From Candidatus Alistipes stercoravium (GTDB taxonomy: Bacteria; Bacteroidota; Bacteroidia; Bacteroidales; Rikenellaceae): a stretch of DNA of 64,000 bases. Below, piece by piece: positions 13,590 through 23,205 of this stretch. Position numbers and translations under genes: made by a program. The notes under the pieces were generated by a model. The model searched no databases. It saw only the letters and a list, made by a program, of their open reading frames with translations, and was not told the origin of the DNA. The DNA is taken from assembly GCA_019119615.1 (NCBI GenBank), contig DWWQ01000035.1, positions 1 to 64,000 of the forward strand, read 5' to 3'. The stretch's first letter is position 1. The number at the start of each line of letters is the position of its first letter.

Positions 13590-15938
13590 CTACATGCGCT
13601 GCAGGCGTGCGGCAAGCGTCCCGATCTGGCGGCGGAACTCCTCCCGGGTGCGCGGACGCGGATTCAGGGGGCGCATCTCGTCGAGCGGCTTCTCATAGAA
13701 GGCATCGACAATGGGCTGCATCTCCATGCGCCCGGCATCATAGGTCAGCCGGCGCGACGAGGAGCGAAGTTCCCGCTCGATCTCCCGCCGGTAGTGGTCG
13801 AACTCGGGGAGGTAGTAGTAGTCGAACAGTTCGCTGATGTAGCTGCGGCAGTAGCTGTTCTCGGCATTGCCCTTGAGCGCCTGTTCGAAGGCCGGATTGA
13901 TCGGTGCGCGCACCGCCTCGATCTGCCGCAGCGAAGCCTGCATCGAGTAGTCGTCGTGCAGATTCAGCACATCGCGCAGGGCCGTAAGCAGCATCCGTGC
14001 CTCGGAGCCCCGGCGGCGCACCTCCGCGGCCGGAACATCACCCTGCTCCCAGGCCTGCTGGGCCAGCAGGTAGCGGTACCAGGCAACCGTATAGAGACGC
14101 CCCATAAGGGTTCGCGCCAGGTCGATGGCATCGCGATCGACAAAGGCATTGCCCGCGCCGTAGGGCACGGCGGCGAGCGCCGCCATCATCTCGGGAAGCT
14201 GCGCGAGCTGCGGGGCGACCTGCTCCAGGGAGCGGCGGTAACCGGCAAGAGCGGCGGAGTCGGGTTTCGACGAGGCCGTTTCGCGGATGTCGCGGAAGGC
14301 GAGCGGCAGCTCCGTGCACCGCTCGGCCAACGGCAGGATGGCACGCCAGGCGCGCTCCATCGCGGCGGCGTGTTCACCGTAGCGGCTGCGGCAGAACTCC
14401 GGAAGCAGCTCCTCGGGGTGCAGCACGTCGGGGTTCCAGGCATTGTGGGTGAAAAATTCCATGATGAGCGGATCGCTGTGCGAGGTCTCGGGCCAGAAGA
14501 CGAAGCCCCGGCACATCGGATCGGCGGCAGCGACCGGAAGCCGTTCGGCGATCAGGTCGTAGTAGCCGCGCAGGTCGTTCTCCCACTCGTAGGCGTGGAA
14601 GATGCCGAAAGTATAGGGGAAGCGGCCCACGACACCCCAGTTCGTGAAGTCCGTATTGCTCTCGTTCGACGGAAGGTCGGAGGTATAATCCAGGATAATC
14701 GTCCGCGTGGGATCCAGCTGGCCGAGCAGCCGGCGGATCTCGTAATCGCGCCAACCGGGAAGGTAGAAGTCCCACGAGGCGATGAGCACCGGAGCCGTCG
14801 GATAGTGTTCGCGGAGCTTGTTGATGATGCGCCGGTAGGCGTAGAGTTTCATTTCGAGGTTCTCGGGACGGCTCGCAAAGACCTCGCGCTCGGCGATGCC
14901 GATCGTATGGAACATCTGCGGGGAGCCGTAGGCGTCGATATGCGTCTGCGTGAGGCGCCAGTAGTTGTCCAGATTTCTGTCGTCGCGGATGTCCCAGACG
15001 GCATTGCAGGGATCGCCCACATAGGCGCCGCCCGACTGCGGGCAGAACGTGGGACGGATCGAGTCGAGGAAGGCCTGCGGCGTACAGCTGTACCAGTGGG
15101 TCATCGTACCCATGTCCTCGGGATGGATCAGGCCCCGCTCGGCGGCGTAGTGCAGCACATGGCGGCGGAGCTCACCACGGTAGGCAAGCGGCCAGGCCGT
15201 CGTGCGGTCGTAGAACGAGCGCGGCTTCGCCTCGGGCAGGGTGCTGTCTGCAGGCGGATAGGGAACGATATCGGGAAAGGCCTTCTGGAAGACGTCGTCC
15301 ATGCCGATGCGCAGCATGAAGAGGTTGAGCCGTTTCTTGAGGATCCAGTCGATCTCGCGCTCCCACTCCGCGGGGCCCCAGTGCTCGGCCTGGAAACGGC
15401 TCAGGCTCCGGTGGGCGAAGTATCGCAGCCCCCGATAATAGAAATGCGGCTCCTCTCGGATGTCAAGCCCCGTCATCGGGATCGAATCGCCCGGCGGAAT
15501 GATATCCCCGTCCCAGAAGTAGCGGCAGCCGGCCTGGCGCTCGAAGAAGTCGTAGACGGCATAGAGCGTGGCGCGGCCGTTGCCGCCGGCCAGAAAGAGC
15601 AGGTCGCGCTCTCCGTCGCGGGCCGAGACGATGCGGTAGGCATCGCTTCCGGCGCCGAGATCCAGCGGCTCGATAAGGCCCCGCTCGACCGCATCGCGCG
15701 TGAAGCGGTTCACGCAGTCGGAACCGATGACCACGAGCGGAACGCCGGCCTCCGCCTCGCGGACGATCTCCAGTTCGCGGCCCGTAACGGCACGGTAGAA
15801 CTTGCGGAACTCACGGGCCGCATGGCCGTAGGCCGGAGCCGCTTCGCGGGGTTCGAGGATTTTCCACTCCCCGGCCGACGCGAAGGAGCACAAGGGCACG
15901 GCACATGCCACGAAAAGGGAGAACAGGAGTTGCTTCAT
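13590..15938 (-). CDS. Exported glycoside hydrolase, alpha-N-acetylglucosaminidase-like architecture
   Basis: 782 residues. Signal peptide MKQLLFSLFVACAVPLCSFA. Residues about 25-145 are an alpha/beta domain like that preceding GH20, GH67, GH84 and GH89 barrels (FRKFYRAVTGRELEIV, GGNGRATLYAVYDFFERQ). A TIM barrel follows, with EWEREIDWILKKRLNLFMLR, resembling the GH89 segment WEREIDWMALNGIN, then a helical C-terminal domain. Candidate acidic residues lie in GIAEREVF and FWPETSHSD, but I cannot assign the pair with confidence. It probably trims glycans in the periplasm or at the surface. No SusCD genes or regulator adjoin. DUF4838-type hydrolase is the main alternative. Confidence 0.55.
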   Translation of the reverse strand: MKQLLFSLFVACAVPLCSFASAGEWKILEPREAAPAYGHAAREFRKFYRAVTGRELEIVREAEAGVPLVVIGSDCVNRFTRDAVERGLIEPLDLGAGSDAYRIVSARDGERDLLFLAGGNGRATLYAVYDFFERQAGCRYFWDGDIIPPGDSIPMTGLDIREEPHFYYRGLRYFAHRSLSRFQAEHWGPAEWEREIDWILKKRLNLFMLRIGMDDVFQKAFPDIVPYPPADSTLPEAKPRSFYDRTTAWPLAYRGELRRHVLHYAAERGLIHPEDMGTMTHWYSCTPQAFLDSIRPTFCPQSGGAYVGDPCNAVWDIRDDRNLDNYWRLTQTHIDAYGSPQMFHTIGIAEREVFASRPENLEMKLYAYRRIINKLREHYPTAPVLIASWDFYLPGWRDYEIRRLLGQLDPTRTIILDYTSDLPSNESNTDFTNWGVVGRFPYTFGIFHAYEWENDLRGYYDLIAERLPVAAADPMCRGFVFWPETSHSDPLIMEFFTHNAWNPDVLHPEELLPEFCRSRYGEHAAAMERAWRAILPLAERCTELPLAFRDIRETASSKPDSAALAGYRRSLEQVAPQLAQLPEMMAALAAVPYGAGNAFVDRDAIDLARTLMGRLYTVAWYRYLLAQQAWEQGDVPAAEVRRRGSEARMLLTALRDVLNLHDDYSMQASLRQIEAVRAPINPAFEQALKGNAENSYCRSYISELFDYYYLPEFDHYRREIERELRSSSRRLTYDAGRMEMQPIVDAFYEKPLDEMRPLNPRPRTREEFRRQIGTLAARLQRM

Positions 15939-15966
15939 ACGGTTTCGGGGTTCGTTTTTTCGGATT

Positions 15967-15974
15967 CAAAGATA
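15967..15974 (-). promoter_or_regulatory. -7 element of the glycoside hydrolase gene
   Basis: TATCTTTG on the minus strand, 28 nt before the ATG. Confidence 0.6.
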
Positions 15975-16155
15975 ATAAATAAATTCACCACGAAACGAAT
16001 TGTCAGAAAAAAGTTTTTCTTTCACGGGCAATCTTTAAAAAATCACAGCGCGATCATCTGCAGCCGACGGGTCCGGGAAAAGAGGGTTCCGAACGGGCGG
16101 AATCGGGCAAACGGATAAAAAAGAGCGGGCATGGCGGCTTTTCCGCCTTTTTTCG

Positions 16156-16163
16156 TATCTTTG
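16156..16163 (+). promoter_or_regulatory. -7 element of ffh
   Basis: TATCTTTG, 31 nt before the ATG at 16195. Confidence 0.65.
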
Positions 16164-16194
16164 CCCTCCGGAACACACAAATCGACACGCCATT

Positions 16195-17529
16195 ATGTTT
16201 GAAAACCTTACCGACAAGCTCGAACGGTCGTTCAAAATACTCAAGGGCGAGGGCCGCATCACGGAGATCAACGTCGCCGAAACCCTCAAGGAGATCCGCC
16301 GCGCGCTGATCGACGCCGACGTGAACTACAAGGTCGCCAAGACCTTCACCGACGAGGTGAAGCAGAAGGCCCTCGGACAGAACGTCCTCACGGCCGTGAA
16401 GCCCGGGCAGATGATGACCAAGATCGTGCGCGACTCGCTCGCCGAGCTCATGGGAGGCACCGCCTCGGACATCCGTCTCGAAGGAACCCCCGCCGTCGTG
16501 CTCATCGCCGGTCTGCAGGGTTCGGGTAAAACGACCTTCTCGGGAAAGCTCGCCGCCTACATCAAGAGCAAGAAGGGACGCCAGGTGCTGCTCGTCGCCG
16601 GCGACGTCTACCGCCCCGCGGCCATCGACCAACTGAAAATCCTCGGTGAGCAGATCGGCGTGGAGGTTTACACCGAAGAGGGCAACAAAAACCCCGTCGA
16701 GATCGCCGAAAACGCCATCCGCTACGCCCGGCAGAAGGCCTTCAACGTCGTGATCGTCGATACGGCCGGACGTCTGGCCGTCGATGAAGCGATGATGCAG
16801 GAGATCACCGCCATCAAGGCCGCCGTGAAACCCTCCGAGACGCTCTTCGTCGTCGATGCCATGACGGGTCAGGATGCAGTCAATACGGCCAAGGAGTTCA
16901 ACGACCGCCTCGACTTCGACGGCGTCGTGCTCACGAAGCTCGACGGCGACACCCGCGGCGGTGCCGCCATCTCGATCCGCTCGGTGGTGGACAAGCCCCT
17001 GAAGTTCATCTCCAACGGCGAGAAGATGGATGCCCTGCAGGTCTTCCACCCCGAACGCATGGCCGACCGAATCCTCGGCATGGGAGACGTCGTCTCGCTT
17101 GTCGAGCGCGCCCAGGAGCAGTTCGACGAGGAGGAGGCCCGCAAGCTCAAGAAAAAGCTCGTCAAGGACCAGTTCAACTTCAACGACTTCATCGCCCAGA
17201 TCCAGCAGATCAAGAAGATGGGCAACCTCAAGGACCTCGCCTCGATGATCCCCGGCATGGGCAAGATGCTCAAGAACGTCGATATTCCCGACGACGTCTT
17301 CAAGCAGACCGAGGCGATCATCTCCTCGATGACCCCCGCCGAGCGCGAACATCCCGAGATCATCAACGCCCGGCGCCGCGAACGCATTGCCAAGGGTTCG
17401 GGAACGACCATGGCCGACGTGAACCGCCTGATGAAACAGTTCGAGGATACGCGCAAGATGATGAAGGCCGTGGCGGGCGGCGGACTGAAGGTGCCCAAGA
17501 TGCCCGGAGGCATGCTGAGGCGGCGGTAG
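16195..17529 (+). CDS. ffh: Signal recognition particle protein Ffh
   Basis: 444 residues. N domain about 1-85, G domain about 86-295 with GLQGSGKTTFSGKLA (P loop), DTAGRLAVDE and TKLDGDTRGG, then the M domain about 320-440 with GMGKMLK and a methionine-rich C-terminus (MKQFEDTRKMMKAVAGGG, MPGGMLRRR) that binds SRP RNA. It delivers ribosome-nascent chains of membrane proteins to FtsY. The matching SRP RNA gene is at 41946-42041. Confidence 0.97.
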   Translation: MFENLTDKLERSFKILKGEGRITEINVAETLKEIRRALIDADVNYKVAKTFTDEVKQKALGQNVLTAVKPGQMMTKIVRDSLAELMGGTASDIRLEGTPAVVLIAGLQGSGKTTFSGKLAAYIKSKKGRQVLLVAGDVYRPAAIDQLKILGEQIGVEVYTEEGNKNPVEIAENAIRYARQKAFNVVIVDTAGRLAVDEAMMQEITAIKAAVKPSETLFVVDAMTGQDAVNTAKEFNDRLDFDGVVLTKLDGDTRGGAAISIRSVVDKPLKFISNGEKMDALQVFHPERMADRILGMGDVVSLVERAQEQFDEEEARKLKKKLVKDQFNFNDFIAQIQQIKKMGNLKDLASMIPGMGKMLKNVDIPDDVFKQTEAIISSMTPAEREHPEIINARRRERIAKGSGTTMADVNRLMKQFEDTRKMMKAVAGGGLKVPKMPGGMLRRR

Positions 17530-17545
17530 AGCGCCGATACGTTGC

Positions 17546-17573
17546 AAAGCCGGACTTTCGGGTCCGGCTTTTT
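17546..17573 (+). terminator. Terminator of ffh
   Basis: AAAGCCGGAC and GTCCGGCTTT stem with a short TTTCGG loop region, then T residues. Confidence 0.85.
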
Positions 17574-17648
17574 CGTTTTTACGCGGAGATCCAGCCCGCA
17601 GACCGGCAAAAAAGGCGGCAGAAAGGGCCTTTTTCGAAAATTCTTTCG

Positions 17649-17656
17649 TACCTTTG
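17649..17656 (+). promoter_or_regulatory. -7 element of era
   Basis: TACCTTTG, 18 nt before the ATG at 17675. It overlaps the in-frame TTG at 17654, so that codon cannot be the start. Confidence 0.65.
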
Positions 17657-17674
17657 ATCCCAAATATCCGATTC

Positions 17675-18556
17675 ATGCACAAATCCGGCTTCGTAAACAT
17701 CATCGGCAACCCCAACGTCGGGAAATCCACGCTCATGAACGCCCTCGTCGGGGAGCGGCTCTCGATCATCACCTCCAAGGCGCAGACCACGCGCCACCGC
17801 ATCATGGGCATCGTCTCGGGCGAAGATTTCCAGATCGTCTATTCCGATACGCCCGGCATTCTCAAGCCGTCGTACAAGCTCCAGGAGTCGATGATGAAGT
17901 TCGTAACGGGGGCGCTCACCGACGCCGACGTGATCCTCTACGTTACCGACACCGTCGAGCAGACGGACCGTGCGGCGGATATCCTCCACCGGATCCGCGA
18001 AAGCGGCATTCCGACCATCGTCGTCATCAACAAGATCGACCTGTCGAATCCCGCGGCACTTGAGGCGCTGGTCGCCAAATGGCACGAGGTGCTGCCCGCA
18101 GCGGAGATCGTACCCGTATCGGCCAGGGAGCAGTTCAACATCGAGGGGCTCTTCAAGACGATCCTCGAACGGCTGCCCGAAGGTCCGGCCTTCTATCCCA
18201 AGGATACGCTCACGGACAAGACCCTGCGCTTCTTCGCCTCGGAGATCATCCGCGAGAAGATCCTCCGCTTCTACGACAAGGAGATCCCCTACTGCTGCGA
18301 AATCGAGATCGAGAGCTACAGGGAGGAGCCCGCGATCGACCGCATCGCCGCAACGATCTACGTCGCCCGCGAATCCCAGAAGGGCATCGTCATCGGCCAC
18401 AAGGGCGAAAAGCTCAAAAAGGTCGGGCAGGCCGCACGCGAAGACATGGAGCAGTTCCTCGGCAAGAAGGTCTTCCTGCAGCTCTTTGTCAAGGTCAGCG
18501 AAGACTGGCGCAACAACGACCGCCAGCTGCGGCGCTTCGGATACGAACTCGAATAA
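17675..18556 (+). CDS. era: GTPase Era
   Basis: 293 residues, standard Era length. GTPase motifs: GNPNVGKSTLMNAL (G1), TTRHRIMGI (G2 region), SDTPGIL (G3), NKIDL (G4), VSAREQ (G5). A C-terminal KH domain has VIGHKGEKLKKVGQAAR. Era binds the 3' end of 16S rRNA and assists 30S maturation. It may share its transcript with the TPR gene 33 bp downstream, since no terminator separates them. Confidence 0.96.
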   Translation: MHKSGFVNIIGNPNVGKSTLMNALVGERLSIITSKAQTTRHRIMGIVSGEDFQIVYSDTPGILKPSYKLQESMMKFVTGALTDADVILYVTDTVEQTDRAADILHRIRESGIPTIVVINKIDLSNPAALEALVAKWHEVLPAAEIVPVSAREQFNIEGLFKTILERLPEGPAFYPKDTLTDKTLRFFASEIIREKILRFYDKEIPYCCEIEIESYREEPAIDRIAATIYVARESQKGIVIGHKGEKLKKVGQAAREDMEQFLGKKVFLQLFVKVSEDWRNNDRQLRRFGYELE

Positions 18557-18589
18557 TAAAACCGTCGGAGAAAACGTTTGCACACAGGC

Positions 18590-20587
18590 ATGGGCAGAAC
18601 AGGCAAAGCACTCTTCGGGATCCTTCTGGCAATCGCGCTGATGAGCGGTGTGAAGGTACGGGCGCAGTACAACCGGGAGTATTTCTTCTGGGTGGGCCGC
18701 TCATGCATGATGAACAACGACTACCAGGAGGCCATCCGGACCCTGAACACCCTGCTGCGTTTCGACGAGAAGGCCTTCGAAGGCTACTTCCTGCGCGGAA
18801 TCGCCAAATACAACCTCGACGACCTGCTGGGCGCCGAAGCCGACTTCTCGACCGCCATACGCCTCAACCCCGTCTACACGCAGGCATACACCTACCGGGC
18901 CATCACCCGTTCACGACTGGGAAACTACGATGATGCCCTGCAGGATTTCCGCGAGGCGATCGACCTGCGGCCCGACCTGCCGGGACCCTATTACAGCCGC
19001 GGCGTTACGCGCCTGCTGAACCAGCAGTTCAAGGAGGCCATCGAGGACTTCAACATGTTCATCCGCCAGGAGAACAAGGTCGCCGACGCCTACATCTGCC
19101 GCGGATTGAGCTACCTGCACCTCAAGGACACGACGCGCGCCTACGAGAACTTCAACCTCGCCATCCGCACCAACCGCGAGGATCCCAACGGATACAACCG
19201 CCGCGGCGGGCTCCATCTCGAACAGGAGCAGTACAAGGAGGCCGAGGCCGACTTCAACAAGGCCATCGAATGCGATTCGACCTACCTGCTCTCCTACTTC
19301 AACCGCGCCCTCGTCTACAACGCCACGAACCGTCCGATGCAGGCGCTCGAGGATTTCGACACGGTAATCCGGCTCGACTCGACCAACTCGCTCACCTACT
19401 TCAACCGCGCCATGCTCCGCACGCAGATCGGAGACTACAACCGCGCACTGGAGGATTACGACCGCGTGGCGCTCTACTCGCCGAACAACGTGCTGGTCTA
19501 CTACAACCGCGCCGGAGTCTATGCCCAGCTCGGAGAGATCGAAAAGGCCGTGGAGGACTACTCGTCGGCCATCGACCTCTACCCCGACTTCGCGAATGCC
19601 TACATCTACCGCGGACGGCTGCGCGAACTGCTCCGCGACCCGAAGGGCGCCAAGCAGGATCTCCAGACCGCACAGCGCAAGATCGCCGAATACAAGTCGC
19701 GGTTGAGCGACAGCACCTACTCGATCTATGCCGACACGACACAGCGCTTCGACAAACTGCTTTCGTTCGACAGCAAGTTCGCCGGCGGCAACTTCGACCG
19801 CATCACGGGACACAACGGCGGACGCGAGGAGATGCGCCTGCTGCCGCTCTACAAGTTCTCACTCATGCGTCCGGATTCCGTGCCGGCACCGAAACCCTAC
19901 CGGCTGCAGCGCGTCGAGGATTTCATCAAGCGTGTCGGAAGCGGATACCTCGCCCTCTCGTGCCGCGAAAGCAACATCGGGGCCGACTCGCTCCTGATTC
20001 TCGACCGGGAGTATGCCGAGGAGCTCAAGGCACCGGAGGCTTCGTGGATCACCCTCTTCAAACGGGGCGTCTCGCAGTCGCTCATCAAGCAGTACACCAA
20101 CTCGGTGAACACCTACACGGCCGCCATCGACCGCAATCCGTCCAACCCGTTCCTCTATTTCAACCGCTCGACCACACGGGCCGAGATGATCGACTTCATC
20201 TCCTCGATCGACAACTCCTACCAGCGGATCACGATCGACTCGGACCCCGCGAACCGGCTCAACAACAACTCGAAACGGACGTACAGCTACGACGAGGCCG
20301 TCGCCGACCTGAACAAGGCGATCAAGCTCTTCCCCGACTTCGCCTACGCCTACTACAACCGGGCGAACCTGCAGGCCCTCTCGGGACAGCTGCCCGATGC
20401 GTTCGAGGACTATACGAAGGCCATCGAACTCAACCCGGCATTTGCCGAGGCCTACTATAACCGCGGCATCATCCAGATCTTCATGAAGGATACCCGCAAA
20501 GGCTGCCTCGATCTTTCGAAGGCCGGAGAACTCGGCATCCTCGAAGCCTATGAGGTGCTCAAACGCTATGCCCGCAACGAAGACTAA
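18590..20587 (+). CDS. Exported TPR-repeat protein
   Basis: 665 residues. Signal peptide MGRTGKALFGILLAIALMSG, cleaved near VRAQ. Almost the whole chain is tetratricopeptide repeats in two blocks, residues about 30-370 and 480-660, each unit with the pattern ayxxRGxxxxxxgxxxxAxxDF (for example YFNRALVYNATNRPMQALED). A repeat-poor linker, about 370-480, separates them. TPR arrays mediate protein-protein contact; as an exported protein it may organise an envelope complex. An in-frame TTG at 18578 is rejected for the ATG at 18590, which gives a better signal peptide. Confidence 0.82.
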   Translation: MGRTGKALFGILLAIALMSGVKVRAQYNREYFFWVGRSCMMNNDYQEAIRTLNTLLRFDEKAFEGYFLRGIAKYNLDDLLGAEADFSTAIRLNPVYTQAYTYRAITRSRLGNYDDALQDFREAIDLRPDLPGPYYSRGVTRLLNQQFKEAIEDFNMFIRQENKVADAYICRGLSYLHLKDTTRAYENFNLAIRTNREDPNGYNRRGGLHLEQEQYKEAEADFNKAIECDSTYLLSYFNRALVYNATNRPMQALEDFDTVIRLDSTNSLTYFNRAMLRTQIGDYNRALEDYDRVALYSPNNVLVYYNRAGVYAQLGEIEKAVEDYSSAIDLYPDFANAYIYRGRLRELLRDPKGAKQDLQTAQRKIAEYKSRLSDSTYSIYADTTQRFDKLLSFDSKFAGGNFDRITGHNGGREEMRLLPLYKFSLMRPDSVPAPKPYRLQRVEDFIKRVGSGYLALSCRESNIGADSLLILDREYAEELKAPEASWITLFKRGVSQSLIKQYTNSVNTYTAAIDRNPSNPFLYFNRSTTRAEMIDFISSIDNSYQRITIDSDPANRLNNNSKRTYSYDEAVADLNKAIKLFPDFAYAYYNRANLQALSGQLPDAFEDYTKAIELNPAFAEAYYNRGIIQIFMKDTRKGCLDLSKAGELGILEAYEVLKRYARNED

Positions 20588-20604
20588 ATTCCAAAACAAA
20601 CGAT

Positions 20605-21975
20605 ATGACAGCAACTATCCAACGCAAAATCAACGACTCGCCCGTCGCCCGCTGGACGGCACTCGTGCTCATCGCCCTGATGATGTTCTTCGGCTACATG
20701 TTCGTGGACGTCATGTCCCCGCTCAAGTCGCTTATCGAATCGGCCCGCGGATGGGACAGCGGAACCTTCGGAACCTACGCCGCTTCCGAATACTTCCTCA
20801 ACGTCTTTTTCTTCTTCCTCATCTTTGCCGGCATCATCCTCGACAAGATGGGAATCCGCTTCACCGGACTGCTCTCCGCATCGCTCATGGTCATCGGTGC
20901 CTCGATCAAGTTCGTCGGCATCTCCGACTGGTTCCAGACAACCCAGTTCTGCGCCTGGCTCAACAGCTGGTGGGTATCCTTCCCCGGCAGCGCCAAGATG
21001 GCCTCGCTCGGTTTCATGATCTTCGGATGCGGCTGCGAAATGGCCGGAACGACCGTTTCGAAGGCGATCGCCAAGTGGTTCGAAGGCAAGGAAATGGCCC
21101 TGGCAATGGGTCTCGAGATGGCGATCGCCCGTCTGGGCGTCTTCGCCGTCATGTGGCTCTCGCCGATGATCGCCAAGCACTTCGACATGTCGGTCGTAGC
21201 CCCCGTGGCATTCTGTACCGTACTGCTTATCGTCGGCCTGCTGTGCTACACCGTATTCGTCTACATGGACCGCAAGCTCGACCGGCAGCTCATCGCCGCA
21301 GGTGAGCTCAAGGAGCAGAAATCCTCCGACGAGGAATTCCACGTCAGCGACCTCAAGTACATCTTCGGAAGCAAGATGTTCTGGCTCGTGGCCCTGCTGT
21401 GCGTTCTCTACTACTCGGCGATCTTCCCCTTCCAGCGCTATGCGCCCAACTTCCTCGAAGTTACGCTCGGAATCGACGCCGAATCGGCCGCACGCCTCTT
21501 CAGCTGCTTCCCCATTCTGGCCATGGTGCTCACCCCCTTCCTCGGAGCCCTGCTCGACTTCCGCGGCAAGGGCGCCACGATGCTCATGGTCGGCGCCGTC
21601 ATCATGATCGCCTGCCACCTGAGTTTCGCCTTCCTGCTGCCCCTCTTCCCGACGAAATGGCTCGCGCTGCTGCTCGTCGTAACGCTCGGCGTATCGTTCT
21701 CGCTCGTGCCCGCGGCACTTTGGCCCTCGGTGCCGAAGATCATCGACTCGAAGATCCTCGGATCGGCCTACTGCCTCATCTTCTGGATCCAGAACGTCGG
21801 CCTCTGCCTCGTGCCGCTGCTCATCGGCGAGGTGCTCGACGCCACGGGAGGCTACACCGTGCCGATGATCATCTTCTCGTCGTTCGGCGTGCTGGCCTTC
21901 ATCTTCAGCTTCTACCTCAAGATCGAAGACCGCAGAAAGGGTTACGGACTCGAACTTCCCAACATCAAGAAATAA
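20605..21975 (+). CDS. Major facilitator superfamily transporter
   Basis: 456 residues, 12 predicted membrane helices in two halves with a charged central loop (DRQLIAAGELKEQKSSDEEF). Segments such as FFGYMFVDVMSPLKSLIE, GIILDKMGIRFTGLL and GLEMAIARLG resemble the MFSD1/NarK-like branch often labelled simply as MFS in Bacteroidota. Substrate unknown. It starts 17 bp after the TPR gene, so the two are probably cotranscribed. A terminator follows. Confidence 0.85.
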   Translation: MTATIQRKINDSPVARWTALVLIALMMFFGYMFVDVMSPLKSLIESARGWDSGTFGTYAASEYFLNVFFFFLIFAGIILDKMGIRFTGLLSASLMVIGASIKFVGISDWFQTTQFCAWLNSWWVSFPGSAKMASLGFMIFGCGCEMAGTTVSKAIAKWFEGKEMALAMGLEMAIARLGVFAVMWLSPMIAKHFDMSVVAPVAFCTVLLIVGLLCYTVFVYMDRKLDRQLIAAGELKEQKSSDEEFHVSDLKYIFGSKMFWLVALLCVLYYSAIFPFQRYAPNFLEVTLGIDAESAARLFSCFPILAMVLTPFLGALLDFRGKGATMLMVGAVIMIACHLSFAFLLPLFPTKWLALLLVVTLGVSFSLVPAALWPSVPKIIDSKILGSAYCLIFWIQNVGLCLVPLLIGEVLDATGGYTVPMIIFSSFGVLAFIFSFYLKIEDRRKGYGLELPNIKK

Positions 21976-21997
21976 GGAACTCCGGACCGGATACGAG

Positions 21998-22030
21998 CGA
22001 GGGGGCCGTCAATTGCGACAGCCCCCTCGT
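21998..22030. terminator. Terminator between the MFS and glycosyltransferase genes
   Basis: CGAGGGGGC and GCCCCCTCG form the stem, with T residues on the plus strand; it lies between convergent genes. Confidence 0.8.
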
Positions 22031-22049
22031 TTCATGCATGCAGACCAGG

Positions 22050-23189
22050 TTAGCGGGCAAACTGCCCGTAGAGTTCCGTCAGGCGGTCGCACATCGCCTC
22101 CCACGAGAAACGGCGCCGCTCCTCGATGCAGTTGCGGGAAAAACGCCCGAGGGTCTCCGGATCGAACAGGCGATCGATATACTCCGCAATGGCACCGGCA
22201 TCGGGTGCACAGACATACCCCACGCGGTCGTGCGGCACGATCTCCGCCAGGCCGCCCACGTCGGTTACAAGCATCGGCGTGCAGAACTGGTAGGCGATCT
22301 GCGTAACGCCGCTCTGCGTGGCGCTCTTGTAGGGCTGGACGACGAAATCGGCGGCCGAGAAGTAATATTTCACCTCGGCGTCGGGAATGAAACGGTCATG
22401 AAGGAGCACCTCTTCGCCGAGGCCCGCCGCAGCAATCTGCCGCAGGTAGCGCTCCTTCGAGGTGTAGAACTCCCCGGCGACGATCAGGCGACGTCCTGCG
22501 GTGCGGCCCTGCCGCTTGAGCTGCGCCCAGGCGTCGAGCAGCAGGTCAAGACCCTTGTAGTCGCGGATCAGGCCGAAAAAGAGCGCATAGCGCAGCGACG
22601 GGTCGAGGCCGAGGCGGGCGCAGGCCTCCTCACGCGGGCAGCGCGTACCGAAATTCTCGAAGAGCGGATGGGGCGAGAAGAGTGCCGGAGCGGAAGTATA
22701 GGCCTGCAGTTCGCGGTGCACCTGCTCGGACATGTAGATGAAGCCATCGACCGAGCGGAGGAAGTAGCGGTTGAAGGGACGGTCCGTCAGATGGTGTTCG
22801 TGCGGCTCGACGTTGTCGATCTGGCACAGCACCTTCGTATGGCCGTTGCCGCGCGCCACGCGGGCGATCGTGCCGAAGCAAGGGGCCATGAAGGGGGTCC
22901 AGTACTTCAGCAGGATGAAGTCCGGCCGTTCACGGCGGAGCGCCCGTCCGACCTGCAGCCAGTTCAGCGGATTCATCGTATTGACGCAGCGAAAGATCCG
23001 GAGATCCGCCGGAGGCGGGGTCGCAACCGTCTGGCTCTTACCGGGAAAGAGCAGCGCGGGGTATTGCAGCGTGAAGGTGCGGATATCCACCTCGTGGCCG
23101 CGGCGCTGGAAGGTGCGGGCCAGCATCTCCATGATCGAAGCCAAGCCGCCCCGGTAGGGATGCGCAGGGCCCAGAATGGTGATTTTCAT
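22050..23189 (-). CDS. Glycosyltransferase, GT4-like
   Basis: 379 residues from MKITILG. N-terminal Rossmann half with GPAHPYRGGLASIMEMLART, C-terminal half with ALFFGLIRDYKGLDLLLDAW and the sugar-nucleotide region SATQSGVTQIAYQFCTPMLVTDVGGLAE, which carries the GT4-type acidic/glycine motif. It transfers a sugar from an activated donor, probably to an envelope glycan or lipid. It follows the acyl-ACP thioesterase gene by about 16 bp. Two codons further upstream (23195) is an alternative start. Confidence 0.87.
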   Translation of the reverse strand: MKITILGPAHPYRGGLASIMEMLARTFQRRGHEVDIRTFTLQYPALLFPGKSQTVATPPPADLRIFRCVNTMNPLNWLQVGRALRRERPDFILLKYWTPFMAPCFGTIARVARGNGHTKVLCQIDNVEPHEHHLTDRPFNRYFLRSVDGFIYMSEQVHRELQAYTSAPALFSPHPLFENFGTRCPREEACARLGLDPSLRYALFFGLIRDYKGLDLLLDAWAQLKRQGRTAGRRLIVAGEFYTSKERYLRQIAAAGLGEEVLLHDRFIPDAEVKYYFSAADFVVQPYKSATQSGVTQIAYQFCTPMLVTDVGGLAEIVPHDRVGYVCAPDAGAIAEYIDRLFDPETLGRFSRNCIEERRRFSWEAMCDRLTELYGQFAR

Positions 23190-23205
23190 AGGCATACGAA
23201 TCCGA

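Noticed and set aside
13407..16118. A long open frame on the plus strand opposite the glycoside hydrolase gene
   Set aside because: It is antisense to a clear exported hydrolase, has low-complexity Arg/Gly/Val-rich translation and no family features. GC-rich sequence leaves such frames open by chance.
17654..17674. TTG start for era
   Set aside because: The codon is part of the -7 element itself; the ATG at 17675 gives the standard N-terminus.
18578..18589. TTG start for the TPR protein
   Set aside because: The ATG at 18590 gives a cleaner signal peptide.
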